Origin: Clostridiales bacterium
Lineage (GTDB): Bacteria > Bacillota_A > Clostridia > Lachnospirales > Lachnospiraceae
DNA: 8,004 nucleotides
Direction: 5' to 3'
NCBI GenBank assembly: GCA_030154385.1
Contig: JASKJZ010000102.1
Location: forward strand, 1 to 8,004
Below, one piece after another: positions 1 through 6,997 of this stretch; position 1 is the first letter of the stretch; each line of letters begins with the position of its first letter. The notes under the pieces were generated by a model. The model was not told where the DNA came from. It made no database searches and saw only the letters and a list, made by a program, of their open reading frames with translations. The position numbers were made by a program, and so were the translations under genes.

Positions 1-1143
1 AAAGACGATATTTTATATTTAGGTGTGGATGATAAGTCGCTTGATTTATTTGAGAGCCAATATCCAGTGCCAAATGGAGTGTCCTATAATTCATATGTTA
101 TTTTGGACGAGAAAATTACCATTATGGATACGGTAGACAAGCGGGCAACGGATGAGTGGCTGGCTCTTCTTGAAAAAGCATTGGAAGGAAAGCAGGCGGA
201 TTATCTCGTGGTATCCCATATGGAGCCAGATCATGCAGCAAGTATACAAATACTCGCGGAAATGTTTCCTGGAATGAAGATTATTGGAAATACCAAGACA
301 TTTGCAATGATTGGACAGTTCTTTGATTTGGATTTGACAGGGCGCAGTGTAGTGGTGAAAGAAGGCGATATCGTAGATCTTGGACGGCATAAGCTTCAAT
401 TTATCATGGCACCGATGGTTCATTGGCCAGAGGTCATGGTCGAGTATGATCTTACGGATAAAATATTATTTTCAGCGGATGGATTTGGAAAATTTGGAAC
501 CCTTGATATTGAGGATGCCTGGGTTGAAGAAGCAAGACGCTATTATATGAATATTTTAGGAAAATATGGGTCACCAGTTACCACACTTTTAAAAAAGCTT
601 GCAAATCTCGAGGTTGAAATGATTTGTCCATTGCATGGTCCGGTTATCAAGGAAGATATCGGTTTTTATATTGATAAATATAAGCTTTGGAGCAGTTATG
701 AACCGGAAGAAGAAGGTATCTTGATTGCCTATGCTTCGATTCACGGAAATACAGGCATAGCAGCTAGAAAGCTTGCGGATATGCTAATTAAGGCAGGACA
801 AAGAAATGTATTAGTTCGTGATTTATCACGCTGTGACAGCTCGGAAGCGTTGACGAAAGCGTTTCAGTATTCCAAATTGGTAGTTGCTGGAGCGAGTTAT
901 GATACGGGTGTATTTCCTTGTATGGAGGAATTTTTAGTACACCTTCGCGGTAAGAATTATCAAAAACGTAAGGTTGCAATTATTGAAAACGGTTCATGGG
1001 CACCGAAGGCCGGCGCTTGTATGAAGGAAATCCTAAGTCAAATGAAGGATCTTACCATTGCGGATTCTATTATTACCATAAAATCCACACTCAGTGCAAA
1101 AAATCTGGAGGAATTTGAACAGTTAGTGGACTGGCTGTCTTAA
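1..1143 (+). CDS. fprA: A-type flavodiiron protein (FprA family), 5' end cut by window edge
   Basis: Cytoplasmic flavodiiron protein. Members reduce O2 to water and/or NO to N2O at a diiron site, with electrons passing through FMN, usually from rubredoxin, and so protect anaerobes. The frame is open from base 1, giving 380 residues. A GTG at base 25 is internal: family-typical sequence (ILYLGV) precedes it, so the true start lies just upstream of the window. Counting from base 1, the metallo-beta-lactamase-like domain carries the iron ligands H73-x-E75-x-D77-H78, H141, D160 and H212, and none is missing. A flavodoxin domain follows from about residue 238, with FMN loops YASIHGNTG (244-252), GASYDTG (from 297) and ENGSWAPKAG (329-338). 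There is no C-terminal rubredoxin or flavin-reductase extension, so it is the minimal class A form and needs a separate electron donor. It ends in TAA followed by a strong terminator, so it is the last gene of its unit. Oxygen versus NO preference cannot be read from sequence. Confidence 0.95.
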   Translation, partial: KDDILYLGVDDKSLDLFESQYPVPNGVSYNSYVILDEKITIMDTVDKRATDEWLALLEKALEGKQADYLVVSHMEPDHAASIQILAEMFPGMKIIGNTKTFAMIGQFFDLDLTGRSVVVKEGDIVDLGRHKLQFIMAPMVHWPEVMVEYDLTDKILFSADGFGKFGTLDIEDAWVEEARRYYMNILGKYGSPVTTLLKKLANLEVEMICPLHGPVIKEDIGFYIDKYKLWSSYEPEEEGILIAYASIHGNTGIAARKLADMLIKAGQRNVLVRDLSRCDSSEALTKAFQYSKLVVAGASYDTGVFPCMEEFLVHLRGKNYQKRKVAIIENGSWAPKAGACMKEILSQMKDLTIADSIITIKSTLSAKNLEEFEQLVDWLS

Positions 1144-1170
1144 TTATCTCGTAGTCATAGATTAGGCGAT

Positions 1171-1223
1171 AAGACTTTCTTGGCGCAATTCTTTCCCGGA
1201 ATTGCATTGAGAAAGTCTTTTTT
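1171..1223 (+). terminator. Rho-independent terminator after the flavodiiron gene
   Basis: A 10-base arm AAGACTTTCT (1171-1180) pairs perfectly with AGAAAGTCTT (1210-1219). Three possible G-T wobbles and one mismatch (1181-1184 with 1206-1209) link this to an inner perfect stem CGCAATTC/GAATTG-type pairing: GCAATTC (1185-1191) with GAATTGC (1199-1205), around a 7-base loop. A run of six T follows at 1218-1223, its first two bases lying within the stem. It lies 27 bases past the flavodiiron stop codon. The complementary strand has no matching T tract, so it should act only on + strand transcription. Confidence 0.9.
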
Positions 1224-1235
1224 ATATGGTATGAT
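1207..1235 (+). promoter_or_regulatory. Sigma-A-type promoter for the zinc-finger/polA/coaE unit
   Basis: TTGAGA (1207-1212, four of six matches to TTGACA) is followed by a 17-base spacer and TATGAT (1230-1235, five of six matches to TATAAT). This predicts transcription from about 1242 and a leader of about 24 bases before the ATG at 1266, just enough for the Shine-Dalgarno. It lies directly behind the flavodiiron terminator, where a new unit needs a promoter. The -35 hexamer lies inside the 3' arm of the terminator stem and the spacer contains its T tract. This is a motif match and the start point has not been measured. Confidence 0.7.
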
Positions 1236-1252
1236 TAGTAAGAAATTGAGAT

Positions 1253-1259
1253 GGGAGGG
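1253..1259 (+). promoter_or_regulatory. Ribosome binding site fixing the start of the zinc-finger-like gene at 1266
   Basis: GGGAGGG ends six bases before the ATG at 1266, ideal spacing. An in-frame ATG at 1251 immediately precedes this motif and would put the Shine-Dalgarno inside the coding region. That ATG has only the weak sequence AAATTGAG ahead of it and lies about nine bases from the predicted transcript start, so 1266 is preferred. Confidence 0.85.
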
Positions 1260-1265
1260 TATTTC

Positions 1266-1577
1266 ATGACATGCATGGATACACAACGGAATATGAAGGC
1301 GTTTGTAGAGGAAACGCTGGATTTGTCAAGTTTGGAAGATTTTTTGCATCATATTCATACCTGTGCTTCGTGCAGGGAGGATGTGGAGGTCTATTTTGCG
1401 ATTTTTTCGAGTATACGCCTTCTCGAGGAAGATAAAATGGAACTAGATCCCATTGATTTCAATCGATTTCTAAGGCGTGCGGAGGAAAAAGTTCGAAGAA
1501 AACATCGTTGGATTTTATATAAAAAACTAGTAATTGTTGCAATAATGATTGTAATATCAATTTTGTTAGAAAAGTAG
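1266..1577 (+). CDS. Tail-anchored zinc-finger-like (zf-HC2/anti-sigma-type) small membrane protein
   Basis: A 103-residue protein from the ATG at 1266, chosen because GGGAGGG sits six bases upstream; the ATG at 1251 would add five residues. Visible features are C3 near the N-terminus, then H29-x3-C33-x2-C36, the spacing of the zinc-binding zf-HC2 module of ZAS-type anti-sigma factors. A charged middle segment rich in Arg/Lys/Glu (about 54-82) follows, then one hydrophobic helix (about 88-101) ending two residues from the C-terminus. The basic residues before the helix predict a cytoplasmic N-terminus and a tail anchor. Canonical anti-sigma factors of this family pair with an ECF sigma gene and often have an extracytoplasmic domain; neither is seen here, so anti-sigma activity is not established. 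It is the promoter-proximal gene of the unit, and its TAG stop abuts the polA ribosome binding site, which suggests co-expression. It could instead be a membrane adaptor or regulator of unknown target. Confidence 0.75.
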   Translation: MTCMDTQRNMKAFVEETLDLSSLEDFLHHIHTCASCREDVEVYFAIFSSIRLLEEDKMELDPIDFNRFLRRAEEKVRRKHRWILYKKLVIVAIMIVISILLEK

Positions 1578-1587
1578 AGGTGCCTTT

Positions 1588-4245
1588 ATGAGAAAAAAAA
1601 TAATGATTATGGATGGGCATAGTATTTTGAATCGAGCCTTTTATGGAATTCCAGATTTGACCAATGCTGAGGGAATCCATACGAATGCGGTATATGGATT
1701 TTTAAATATTATGTTTAAATTACTGGAGGAAGAAAAACCAGATTATTTAGCAATTGCCTTTGATGTAAAGGCACCAACATTTCGTCATGAGCGATATCCG
1801 CAGTATAAGGGAACCAGAAAGCCAATGCCTGCTGAGCTTAGAGAGCAGGTGCCGATAATGAAGGAATTGCTAAGGGCAATGCAGGTTTTAGTCCTTGAAA
1901 AACCAGGGTATGAGGCAGATGACATTCTTGGTACACTTGCAAAAAGAGCAGAGGAGCAGCAGATGGAGGTCTCTTTGATATCAGGAGATCGCGATTTATT
2001 GCAGCTTGCTACCGAGCATATCAAGATACGAATTCCGAAGACGAAGATGAGTGGAACTGAAATTGAAGATTACAATACCGAACAGGTACTTGCAAAATAC
2101 GGTGTTACACCAAATCAAATTGTTGACTTAAAGGGACTAATGGGAGATACCTCAGATAATATTCCGGGTGTACCAGGGATTGGTGAAAAGAGAGCTTCTC
2201 AAATTGTCGCTGCTTTTGGAAGTATCGAGCAGGCAAAAGAGCACATTGAGGAAGTGACGCCGAAAAAAGCAAAGGAAAATCTTTTGGAATATTATGAGCA
2301 GGCACTGCTTAGTAAGGAGCTTGCTACCATCGATACCGATGTTCCGCTTGATTTTACGTTTGAAGATGCAAAAATGGAGGACTTTTATACCGAAGAGGCA
2401 TTTCATATTGTAAAAAGAATGGAATTTAAAAATATATTGTCCCGATTTGACCAAAGCTTTGGCAGAAATGAGTCAATTGAGGATACCTTTGGTGTGATTA
2501 TAGATAAGTCAGAATGGGAAAGTTTTCAAAATAAAATGATGCATCCTAGCGTGGATATTGTCGGGATGTATCTTGTTGCTTCGGAAACAAAAAGTCTTGC
2601 GGCATCCTTTTCTTTTGCATGCGAGGGAAGCGTTCATACAGCCACCGTTTTTGTGAAGGATGCAATTACGGAGGACGACCTTTTGGATAGCATTCATGGG
2701 TTGAAAGCGAGTAAAAAGCAAGTCGCATTATTTGATTTAAAAAATCAGCTCCCTTATCTGCCGTTTGACGAAGAAGATTCGGTATATGATTTGGGCGTAG
2801 CTTCGTACTTGATTAATCCGATGCAAGATAACTATTCCTACGAAGAGATTGCAAGAGATTATTTAGCGCTCCACGTACCGGGAAGAGGCGAGCTGATAGG
2901 CAAAATGAGCCCTGCTGAGGCCGTGGAGAAGGCGGCTGATAAGCTTTCATTATTCTTGTCCTATTATAGTTATGTTGCTGTAAATGCACTGCCTGTTCTA
3001 AGGGAGCGCCTGCAAGAAGAAGCGGCTTATGATTTATTTGTTACGATTGAAATGCCATTGGTGTATACGCTATATGACATGGAAAAGAGAGGAATCCTTG
3101 TAAATCGGGAAGCATTAAAGCAATACGGAGATCAGTTAGTTGACCGTATTGAGGAGCTCGAAAAAGCCATTTATTCGTTGGCAAATGAGACCTTTAATAT
3201 CAATTCTCCAAAGCAGCTCGGCGTTATTTTATTTGAAAAATTAAACCTTCCGTTTGCTAAAAAGACAAAAACGGGGTATTCTACATCAGCAGATGTTTTG
3301 GAAAAGCTTAAGGATAAAGAACCGATTGTAGCGATGATCTTGGAATATCGACAGCTTACCAAGTTAAAGTCGACGTATGCAGATGGTCTGGCAAATTATA
3401 TTAACGAAAATGATCAAAGAATTCATGGTAAATTCAATCAAACCATTGCTGCAACGGGTCGTATCAGCAGTACAGAACCAAACCTTCAAAATATACCAAT
3501 TCGTATGGAGCTTGGAAGAAAAATTCGAAAGGTCTTTATCCCAAAACCAGGCTATGTCTTTTTGGATGCGGATTATTCTCAGATTGAGCTTCGGGTTCTG
3601 GCGCATATGTCAGGAGATGAAAAGCTGATTGCTGCCTATAAGGAAGCACAGGACATTCATGCAATTACAGCATCTGAGGTATTTCATACACCGCTAGAAG
3701 AGGTGACATCACTTCAACGAAGCAATGCGAAGGCCGTCAATTTTGGTATTGTGTATGGAATCAGCTCCTTTGGATTAGGACAGGATTTAAATATTTCAAG
3801 AAAAGAAGCAGAAGGTTATATTACGAAATATTTTGATACGTACCCTGGTGTAAAGCGATTTTTGGATCAGCTTGTGGAGGATGGAAAGCAAAAGGGCTAT
3901 GTAACAACATTATTTCATCGAAGACGTCCCGTACCAGAGCTATCCTCCAGTAACTTTATGCAACGCTCCTTTGGAGAGCGGATCGCGATGAATTCTCCGA
4001 TACAGGGAACGGCAGCGGATATCATCAAGATAGCCATGATTCGTGTCAATGAGAGACTTAAGAAAGAGGGACTGGCGTCTTCTCTTATCTTGCAAGTGCA
4101 TGATGAACTTTTGATTGAGACTGCAAAGGATGAAATCGATGATGTGACTCTGATTTTGCAAGAAGAAATGCAGCAAGCGGCCAATCTTTTAGTAAAACTT
4201 GAAATTGAGGTCAAGCAGGGAAATAACTGGTATGAGGCGAAATAA
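1588..4245 (+). CDS. polA: DNA polymerase I, with degenerate 3'-5' exonuclease domain
   Basis: Repair and lagging-strand polymerase that removes RNA primers with its 5' nuclease and fills the gap. At 885 residues it is full length for the family. The 5' nuclease domain (about 1-290) keeps the acidic metal ligands D9, D59, E109, D111, D112, D134, D136, D187 and D190, plus a helix-hairpin-helix (GVPGIGEKRA, 194-203). The middle domain (about 300-470) is of the proofreading type, but by manual alignment to E. coli PolI the ligand positions D355, D424 and D501 read A331, Q387 and about A449, while E357 is kept as E333. It should therefore lack 3'-5' exonuclease, as in Taq and Bacillus enzymes. 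The polymerase domain is intact: motif A DYSQIELR with D662, motif B R711/K715/F719/Y723, motif C HDE with D839; F719 is the usual Phe at the ddNTP-discrimination site. The ATG at 1588 has AGAGG at 1576-1580, overlapping the upstream stop codon, which suggests coupled translation. Confidence 0.98.
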   Translation: MRKKIMIMDGHSILNRAFYGIPDLTNAEGIHTNAVYGFLNIMFKLLEEEKPDYLAIAFDVKAPTFRHERYPQYKGTRKPMPAELREQVPIMKELLRAMQVLVLEKPGYEADDILGTLAKRAEEQQMEVSLISGDRDLLQLATEHIKIRIPKTKMSGTEIEDYNTEQVLAKYGVTPNQIVDLKGLMGDTSDNIPGVPGIGEKRASQIVAAFGSIEQAKEHIEEVTPKKAKENLLEYYEQALLSKELATIDTDVPLDFTFEDAKMEDFYTEEAFHIVKRMEFKNILSRFDQSFGRNESIEDTFGVIIDKSEWESFQNKMMHPSVDIVGMYLVASETKSLAASFSFACEGSVHTATVFVKDAITEDDLLDSIHGLKASKKQVALFDLKNQLPYLPFDEEDSVYDLGVASYLINPMQDNYSYEEIARDYLALHVPGRGELIGKMSPAEAVEKAADKLSLFLSYYSYVAVNALPVLRERLQEEAAYDLFVTIEMPLVYTLYDMEKRGILVNREALKQYGDQLVDRIEELEKAIYSLANETFNINSPKQLGVILFEKLNLPFAKKTKTGYSTSADVLEKLKDKEPIVAMILEYRQLTKLKSTYADGLANYINENDQRIHGKFNQTIAATGRISSTEPNLQNIPIRMELGRKIRKVFIPKPGYVFLDADYSQIELRVLAHMSGDEKLIAAYKEAQDIHAITASEVFHTPLEEVTSLQRSNAKAVNFGIVYGISSFGLGQDLNISRKEAEGYITKYFDTYPGVKRFLDQLVEDGKQKGYVTTLFHRRRPVPELSSSNFMQRSFGERIAMNSPIQGTAADIIKIAMIRVNERLKKEGLASSLILQVHDELLIETAKDEIDDVTLILQEEMQQAANLLVKLEIEVKQGNNWYEAK

Positions 4246-4841
4246 TGATGGAATGTAAAGTGATTGGAATACCTGGTGGAATTGGAACAGGAAAGACCTT
4301 CCTATTACAGCACGTGAAAGAGCGGTATCAAATGCCGGTGATTGTTGCGGATGAGGTAGGGCATCTGGCCTTGCAGCCAGGCACTTCTACCTATCAAAGG
4401 GTTGTTGAAGCTTTTGGTAAGAAGATTCTTAGAGAGGATGGAAGTATTGATCGGGGGATTCTTGGCTCTCTGGTATTTTTTGATTCTGAAAAACGAACAC
4501 TTCTCAATGGATTGGTACATCCATTTATTGAAGCCTACAATAAGGAACAAATTGCTGCTATTTTGAAGGAGGGAAGCGCTCGTTTTATTTTTTTGGAGGC
4601 GGCGATTTTACTGGAATCCAATCTTGTTACACTTTGTGATGAAATCTGGGTAATATGTGCGGATATAGAGCTTAGAAGTGCAAGGTTAATTGAAAAGAGA
4701 GGCTATCAGAAGGATAAAATCGATGCGATCATACAAACACAGCTTTCCGAAGAGGAAATGAAAAAAAGAGCCGATCATATCCTATGGAACAATGGAAATC
4801 TGGAGGATCTTGATCGACAAATCGAATTTTTACTGGTTTAA
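4245..4841 (+). CDS. coaE: Dephospho-CoA kinase
   Basis: Catalyses the last step of coenzyme A synthesis, ATP-dependent phosphorylation of the 3' hydroxyl of dephospho-CoA, in the cytoplasm. The 198-residue length is normal. The P-loop GGIGTGKT (11-18) has K17. The following family motif, usually DAD, reads VAD (34-36): the second aspartate, D36, equivalent to the one reported as important in mycobacterial CoaE, is kept. Further family marks are Q44-P-G, H92-P, E118 to E124 (EAAILLE, in place of the usual PLLFE), C131-D-E, lid arginine R152 in EKRGY, and a C-terminal ADHILWNNG-type segment (176-184). The start overlaps the polA stop as TAATG, and two consecutive in-frame ATGs (4245 and 4248) are possible; GAGG at 4234-4237 is seven and ten bases away, so either could be used. 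This overlap indicates translational coupling to polA. It is often next to polA in Firmicutes. Confidence 0.95.
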   Translation: MMECKVIGIPGGIGTGKTFLLQHVKERYQMPVIVADEVGHLALQPGTSTYQRVVEAFGKKILREDGSIDRGILGSLVFFDSEKRTLLNGLVHPFIEAYNKEQIAAILKEGSARFIFLEAAILLESNLVTLCDEIWVICADIELRSARLIEKRGYQKDKIDAIIQTQLSEEEMKKRADHILWNNGNLEDLDRQIEFLLV

Positions 4842-4862
4842 TGTGTTAATTTATGATACAAT
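4829..4862 (+). promoter_or_regulatory. Possible internal promoter for the FtsA-like gene
   Basis: TTTACT (4829-4834, four of six matches to TTGACA) lies 17 bases before TATGAT (4852-4857, five of six), and an overlapping TACAAT (4857-4862) could also serve as -10. The -35 is inside the last codons of coaE. Transcription would start near 4864-4869, about 40 bases before the ATG at 4908. No terminator separates coaE from the next gene, so read-through from the upstream promoter is also likely. Chance matches are common in AT-rich DNA; spacing and position are what support this call. Confidence 0.45.
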
Positions 4863-4876
4863 AGACCGAATCATGA

Positions 4877-4892
4877 TAGTTTATCGAAACTA
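4877..4892 (+). repeat. Small perfect inverted repeat in the leader of the FtsA-like gene
   Basis: TAGTTT (4877-4882) and AAACTA (4887-4892) form a six-base-pair stem with the four-base loop ATCG, ending two bases before the Shine-Dalgarno. The eight-base palindrome ATCATGAT (4870-4877) overlaps it by one base. With only one G-C pair and no following T run it is not a terminator. It could be a transcript-stabilising hairpin, a protein-binding site, or chance. Confidence 0.4.
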
Positions 4893-4894
4893 AT

Positions 4895-4900
4895 GGAGGG
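4895..4900 (+). promoter_or_regulatory. Ribosome binding site fixing the start of the FtsA-like gene at 4908
   Basis: GGAGGG ends seven bases before the ATG at 4908. An in-frame ATG at 4893 overlaps the motif itself and has no Shine-Dalgarno of its own, so 4908 is the better start. A third in-frame ATG at 4917 is possible but is spaced too far from this site. Confidence 0.85.
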
Positions 4901-4907
4901 AGACCGG

Positions 4908-6983
4908 ATGGAAGGAATGAAGTATCCAGAACATTTGGTGTTTGGACTTGATATCGGTACCAGAAGTATTGTTGGTACGGTAGGATACCGAGAAAATGTA
5001 AATAATTTCAAAGTGATTGCCCAAATCGTAAAAGAGCATGATACAAGAGCTATGATGGATGGACAGATTCACGATATCAATAAAGTGTCAGAGTCAATTG
5101 GCTATGTAAAGCGTGAATTGGAAAAGAACCTCGGGATTAAATTAGAAGAGGTCTGTATTGCTGCTGCGGGACGTGTATTAAAAACGATTGTGGCAACGGC
5201 CGAGTATTCTTTTACGGAAGAGACAAAAATCAACGATGAACATATTTATTCCCTGGATCTATTAGGGGTTGAAAAGGCATATGAGGTCATTCGGGAAGAA
5301 ACAAAGTCGGAGGACATCTCATTTTATTGTGTTGGGTATAGTGTAATAAAATATTATTTAAACGATTATCCTATTTCAAATTTGGAAGGTCATAAGGCCA
5401 GTAAAATCGCAACGGAATTGATTGCAACCTTTTTGCCGCAGGAAGTAATTGATGGTCTTTATCAGGCAGTGGAACGTGCGGGTCTATATGTTGCGAACCT
5501 TACCTTGGAGCCAATTGCGGCGATTAATGTCGCGATTCCAGAACGTTTTCGCTTGCTTAATATTGCACTTGTGGATGTTGGAGCAGGAACCTCCGATATT
5601 TGTATTACAAAAGAGGGAAGTATCATTGCCTATGGGATGATTCCTTTTGCGGGAGACGAATTGACTGAGCAGATTGCGAAACGCTATTTGACCGATTTTT
5701 CAACAGCCGAAAAAATAAAGACCTCCTGTGAGAAAAAAAGAGCCATTCGCTTTAAAGATATTATGGGACTTACCCAAAAGATTGATCCTGCAGAGGTTTT
5801 GTCCGTGCTTTCGGATACGGTACATATGATAACCAAAAGTGTAGCCGATAAAATTATGGAGTTAAATGGGGGAAAGACCGTAAGCGCAGTATTTGTGGTT
5901 GGCGGAGGCGGAAAGATTCCTTCCTTTACGAAGGAACTGGCCGCGTACTTATCATTACCTGCAGAACGAGTTGCACTGCGTGGCGCAGAGGTATTAAATG
6001 AAGTGGAGTTTTTGGATGAAAAAATCAAAAAAGACTCTCTGTTAGTAACGCCAATTGGAATTTGCTTAAATTATTATGAGCAGAAAAATAACTTTATTTT
6101 TGTGACGGTTAACAAAGAGCGAGTGAAGCTTTATGATAATAATCGCCTTACGATTATGGATGCAGCCTTACAGCTTGGTATACAAAATGAATTTTTGTTC
6201 CCAAGAAGAGGAAAAACGCTTACCTTTACCGTGGATGGGAAAACTCGTATGGTACGCGGCGAGGCAGGTGAAGCTTCCGTTATTACATTAAATGGAAAAC
6301 CAGCGGGCATCAATACTCCGATTGTATCAAATGATGTTATTGAAATTGAATACTCGACGATCGGCGCGGATGCACAGTGCGAAATCCAAAATCTTCCGGA
6401 ATACAATGGAATCATTACCTATAAATTTGATGGAAAAAATGTAAGCTGCCCAAAATTTGTTATGGTAAATGGGTCTTTGGTATCTGGGTTTTATGCGATT
6501 AAAGAGTCCGATGTTATTCAAATCTTAAATTATTATACGCTGGCACAGGTCTTAGAATTTATGGACATATCAAGTCATGGCATTTTTTATGTGAACCATC
6601 AAGAGGCTGACTTGGATGAAAAAATATATGAAAATTTTACCATTACAACGGGTGCACGTTCCGAGGATGTGGTAGAATCGATAAGAGAAGAGGCAGCGGT
6701 TGAAGAAGTGGTAACCGAAGGAATCGCAGAGGAGAAGTCCGATTTGTCGCAAAAGGAAGAGAAGATAGAGCCTGTCACGCAAACGATTGAGATTTTTGTC
6801 AACGGAGAACAAAGGACATTAAAAGGTAAGGCAAGCTATATTTTTGTTGATGTGTTGGACGTATATCCGTTTGATGTAAAAGAAGGTCTTGGAAGAACTT
6901 TGATTCAGGCCATTAATGGTGAAAAGGCGGATTTTACAGCAAAAATCAAACCAGGTGATGAGATTTCAATTTATTGGGAATAA
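4908..6983 (+). CDS. FtsA-like actin/HSP70-fold ATPase with C-terminal beta-grasp extension
   Basis: A 691-residue protein of the FtsA/PilM-like actin superfamily, predicted cytoplasmic and able to bind ATP. From the ATG at 4908, the nucleotide-site motifs are phosphate-1 GLDIGTRSIVG (13-23), phosphate-2 VDVGAGTSDI (222-231) and adenosine VVGGGGKIP (330-338). The region at about 80-200 resembles the SHS2/1C domain of FtsA, followed by an LEPIAA segment. Classical FtsA is about 420 residues and ends in an amphipathic membrane helix; here that helix is absent. Residues about 400-691 instead look like ubiquitin-like beta-grasp units, each with an asparagine-glycine turn followed by a D-x-I-x-I strand: LNGKPAG to DVIEI (461-480), VNGSLVSG to DVIQI (520-539), and a ThiS-like last unit (625-690) ending GDEISIYW. 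An acidic, probably flexible linker (about 583-623) precedes the last unit. It is not the canonical ftsA, since no ftsZ or ftsQ is adjacent. Its role is unknown; a scaffold or envelope function is an inference. The hydrolase gene follows 14 bases later. Confidence 0.85.
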   Translation: MEGMKYPEHLVFGLDIGTRSIVGTVGYRENVNNFKVIAQIVKEHDTRAMMDGQIHDINKVSESIGYVKRELEKNLGIKLEEVCIAAAGRVLKTIVATAEYSFTEETKINDEHIYSLDLLGVEKAYEVIREETKSEDISFYCVGYSVIKYYLNDYPISNLEGHKASKIATELIATFLPQEVIDGLYQAVERAGLYVANLTLEPIAAINVAIPERFRLLNIALVDVGAGTSDICITKEGSIIAYGMIPFAGDELTEQIAKRYLTDFSTAEKIKTSCEKKRAIRFKDIMGLTQKIDPAEVLSVLSDTVHMITKSVADKIMELNGGKTVSAVFVVGGGGKIPSFTKELAAYLSLPAERVALRGAEVLNEVEFLDEKIKKDSLLVTPIGICLNYYEQKNNFIFVTVNKERVKLYDNNRLTIMDAALQLGIQNEFLFPRRGKTLTFTVDGKTRMVRGEAGEASVITLNGKPAGINTPIVSNDVIEIEYSTIGADAQCEIQNLPEYNGIITYKFDGKNVSCPKFVMVNGSLVSGFYAIKESDVIQILNYYTLAQVLEFMDISSHGIFYVNHQEADLDEKIYENFTITTGARSEDVVESIREEAAVEEVVTEGIAEEKSDLSQKEEKIEPVTQTIEIFVNGEQRTLKGKASYIFVDVLDVYPFDVKEGLGRTLIQAINGEKADFTAKIKPGDEISIYWE

Positions 6984-6997
6984 TGAGGTAAGAGAAT

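Noticed and set aside
25..27. GTG at base 25 as the start of the flavodiiron gene
   Set aside because: The frame stays open to base 1 and the preceding residues match the usual N-terminal strand of the family; there is no ribosome binding site before the GTG.
2152..2454. 100-codon minus-strand open frame inside polA
   Set aside because: Entirely antisense to the conserved 5' nuclease region, with Phe/Lys/Ile-rich translation and no motif.
5684..6028. 114-codon minus-strand open frame inside the FtsA-like gene
   Set aside because: Ser/Thr-rich low-information translation, fully opposite a conserved coding region; a shadow frame.
6983..6991. Mini-frame ATG AGG TAA overlapping the stop of the FtsA-like gene
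   Set aside because: A stop-start overlap here could suggest a leader peptide, but the bases are simply the stop codon and the GAGG ribosome binding site of the next gene; two codons give no support for a function.
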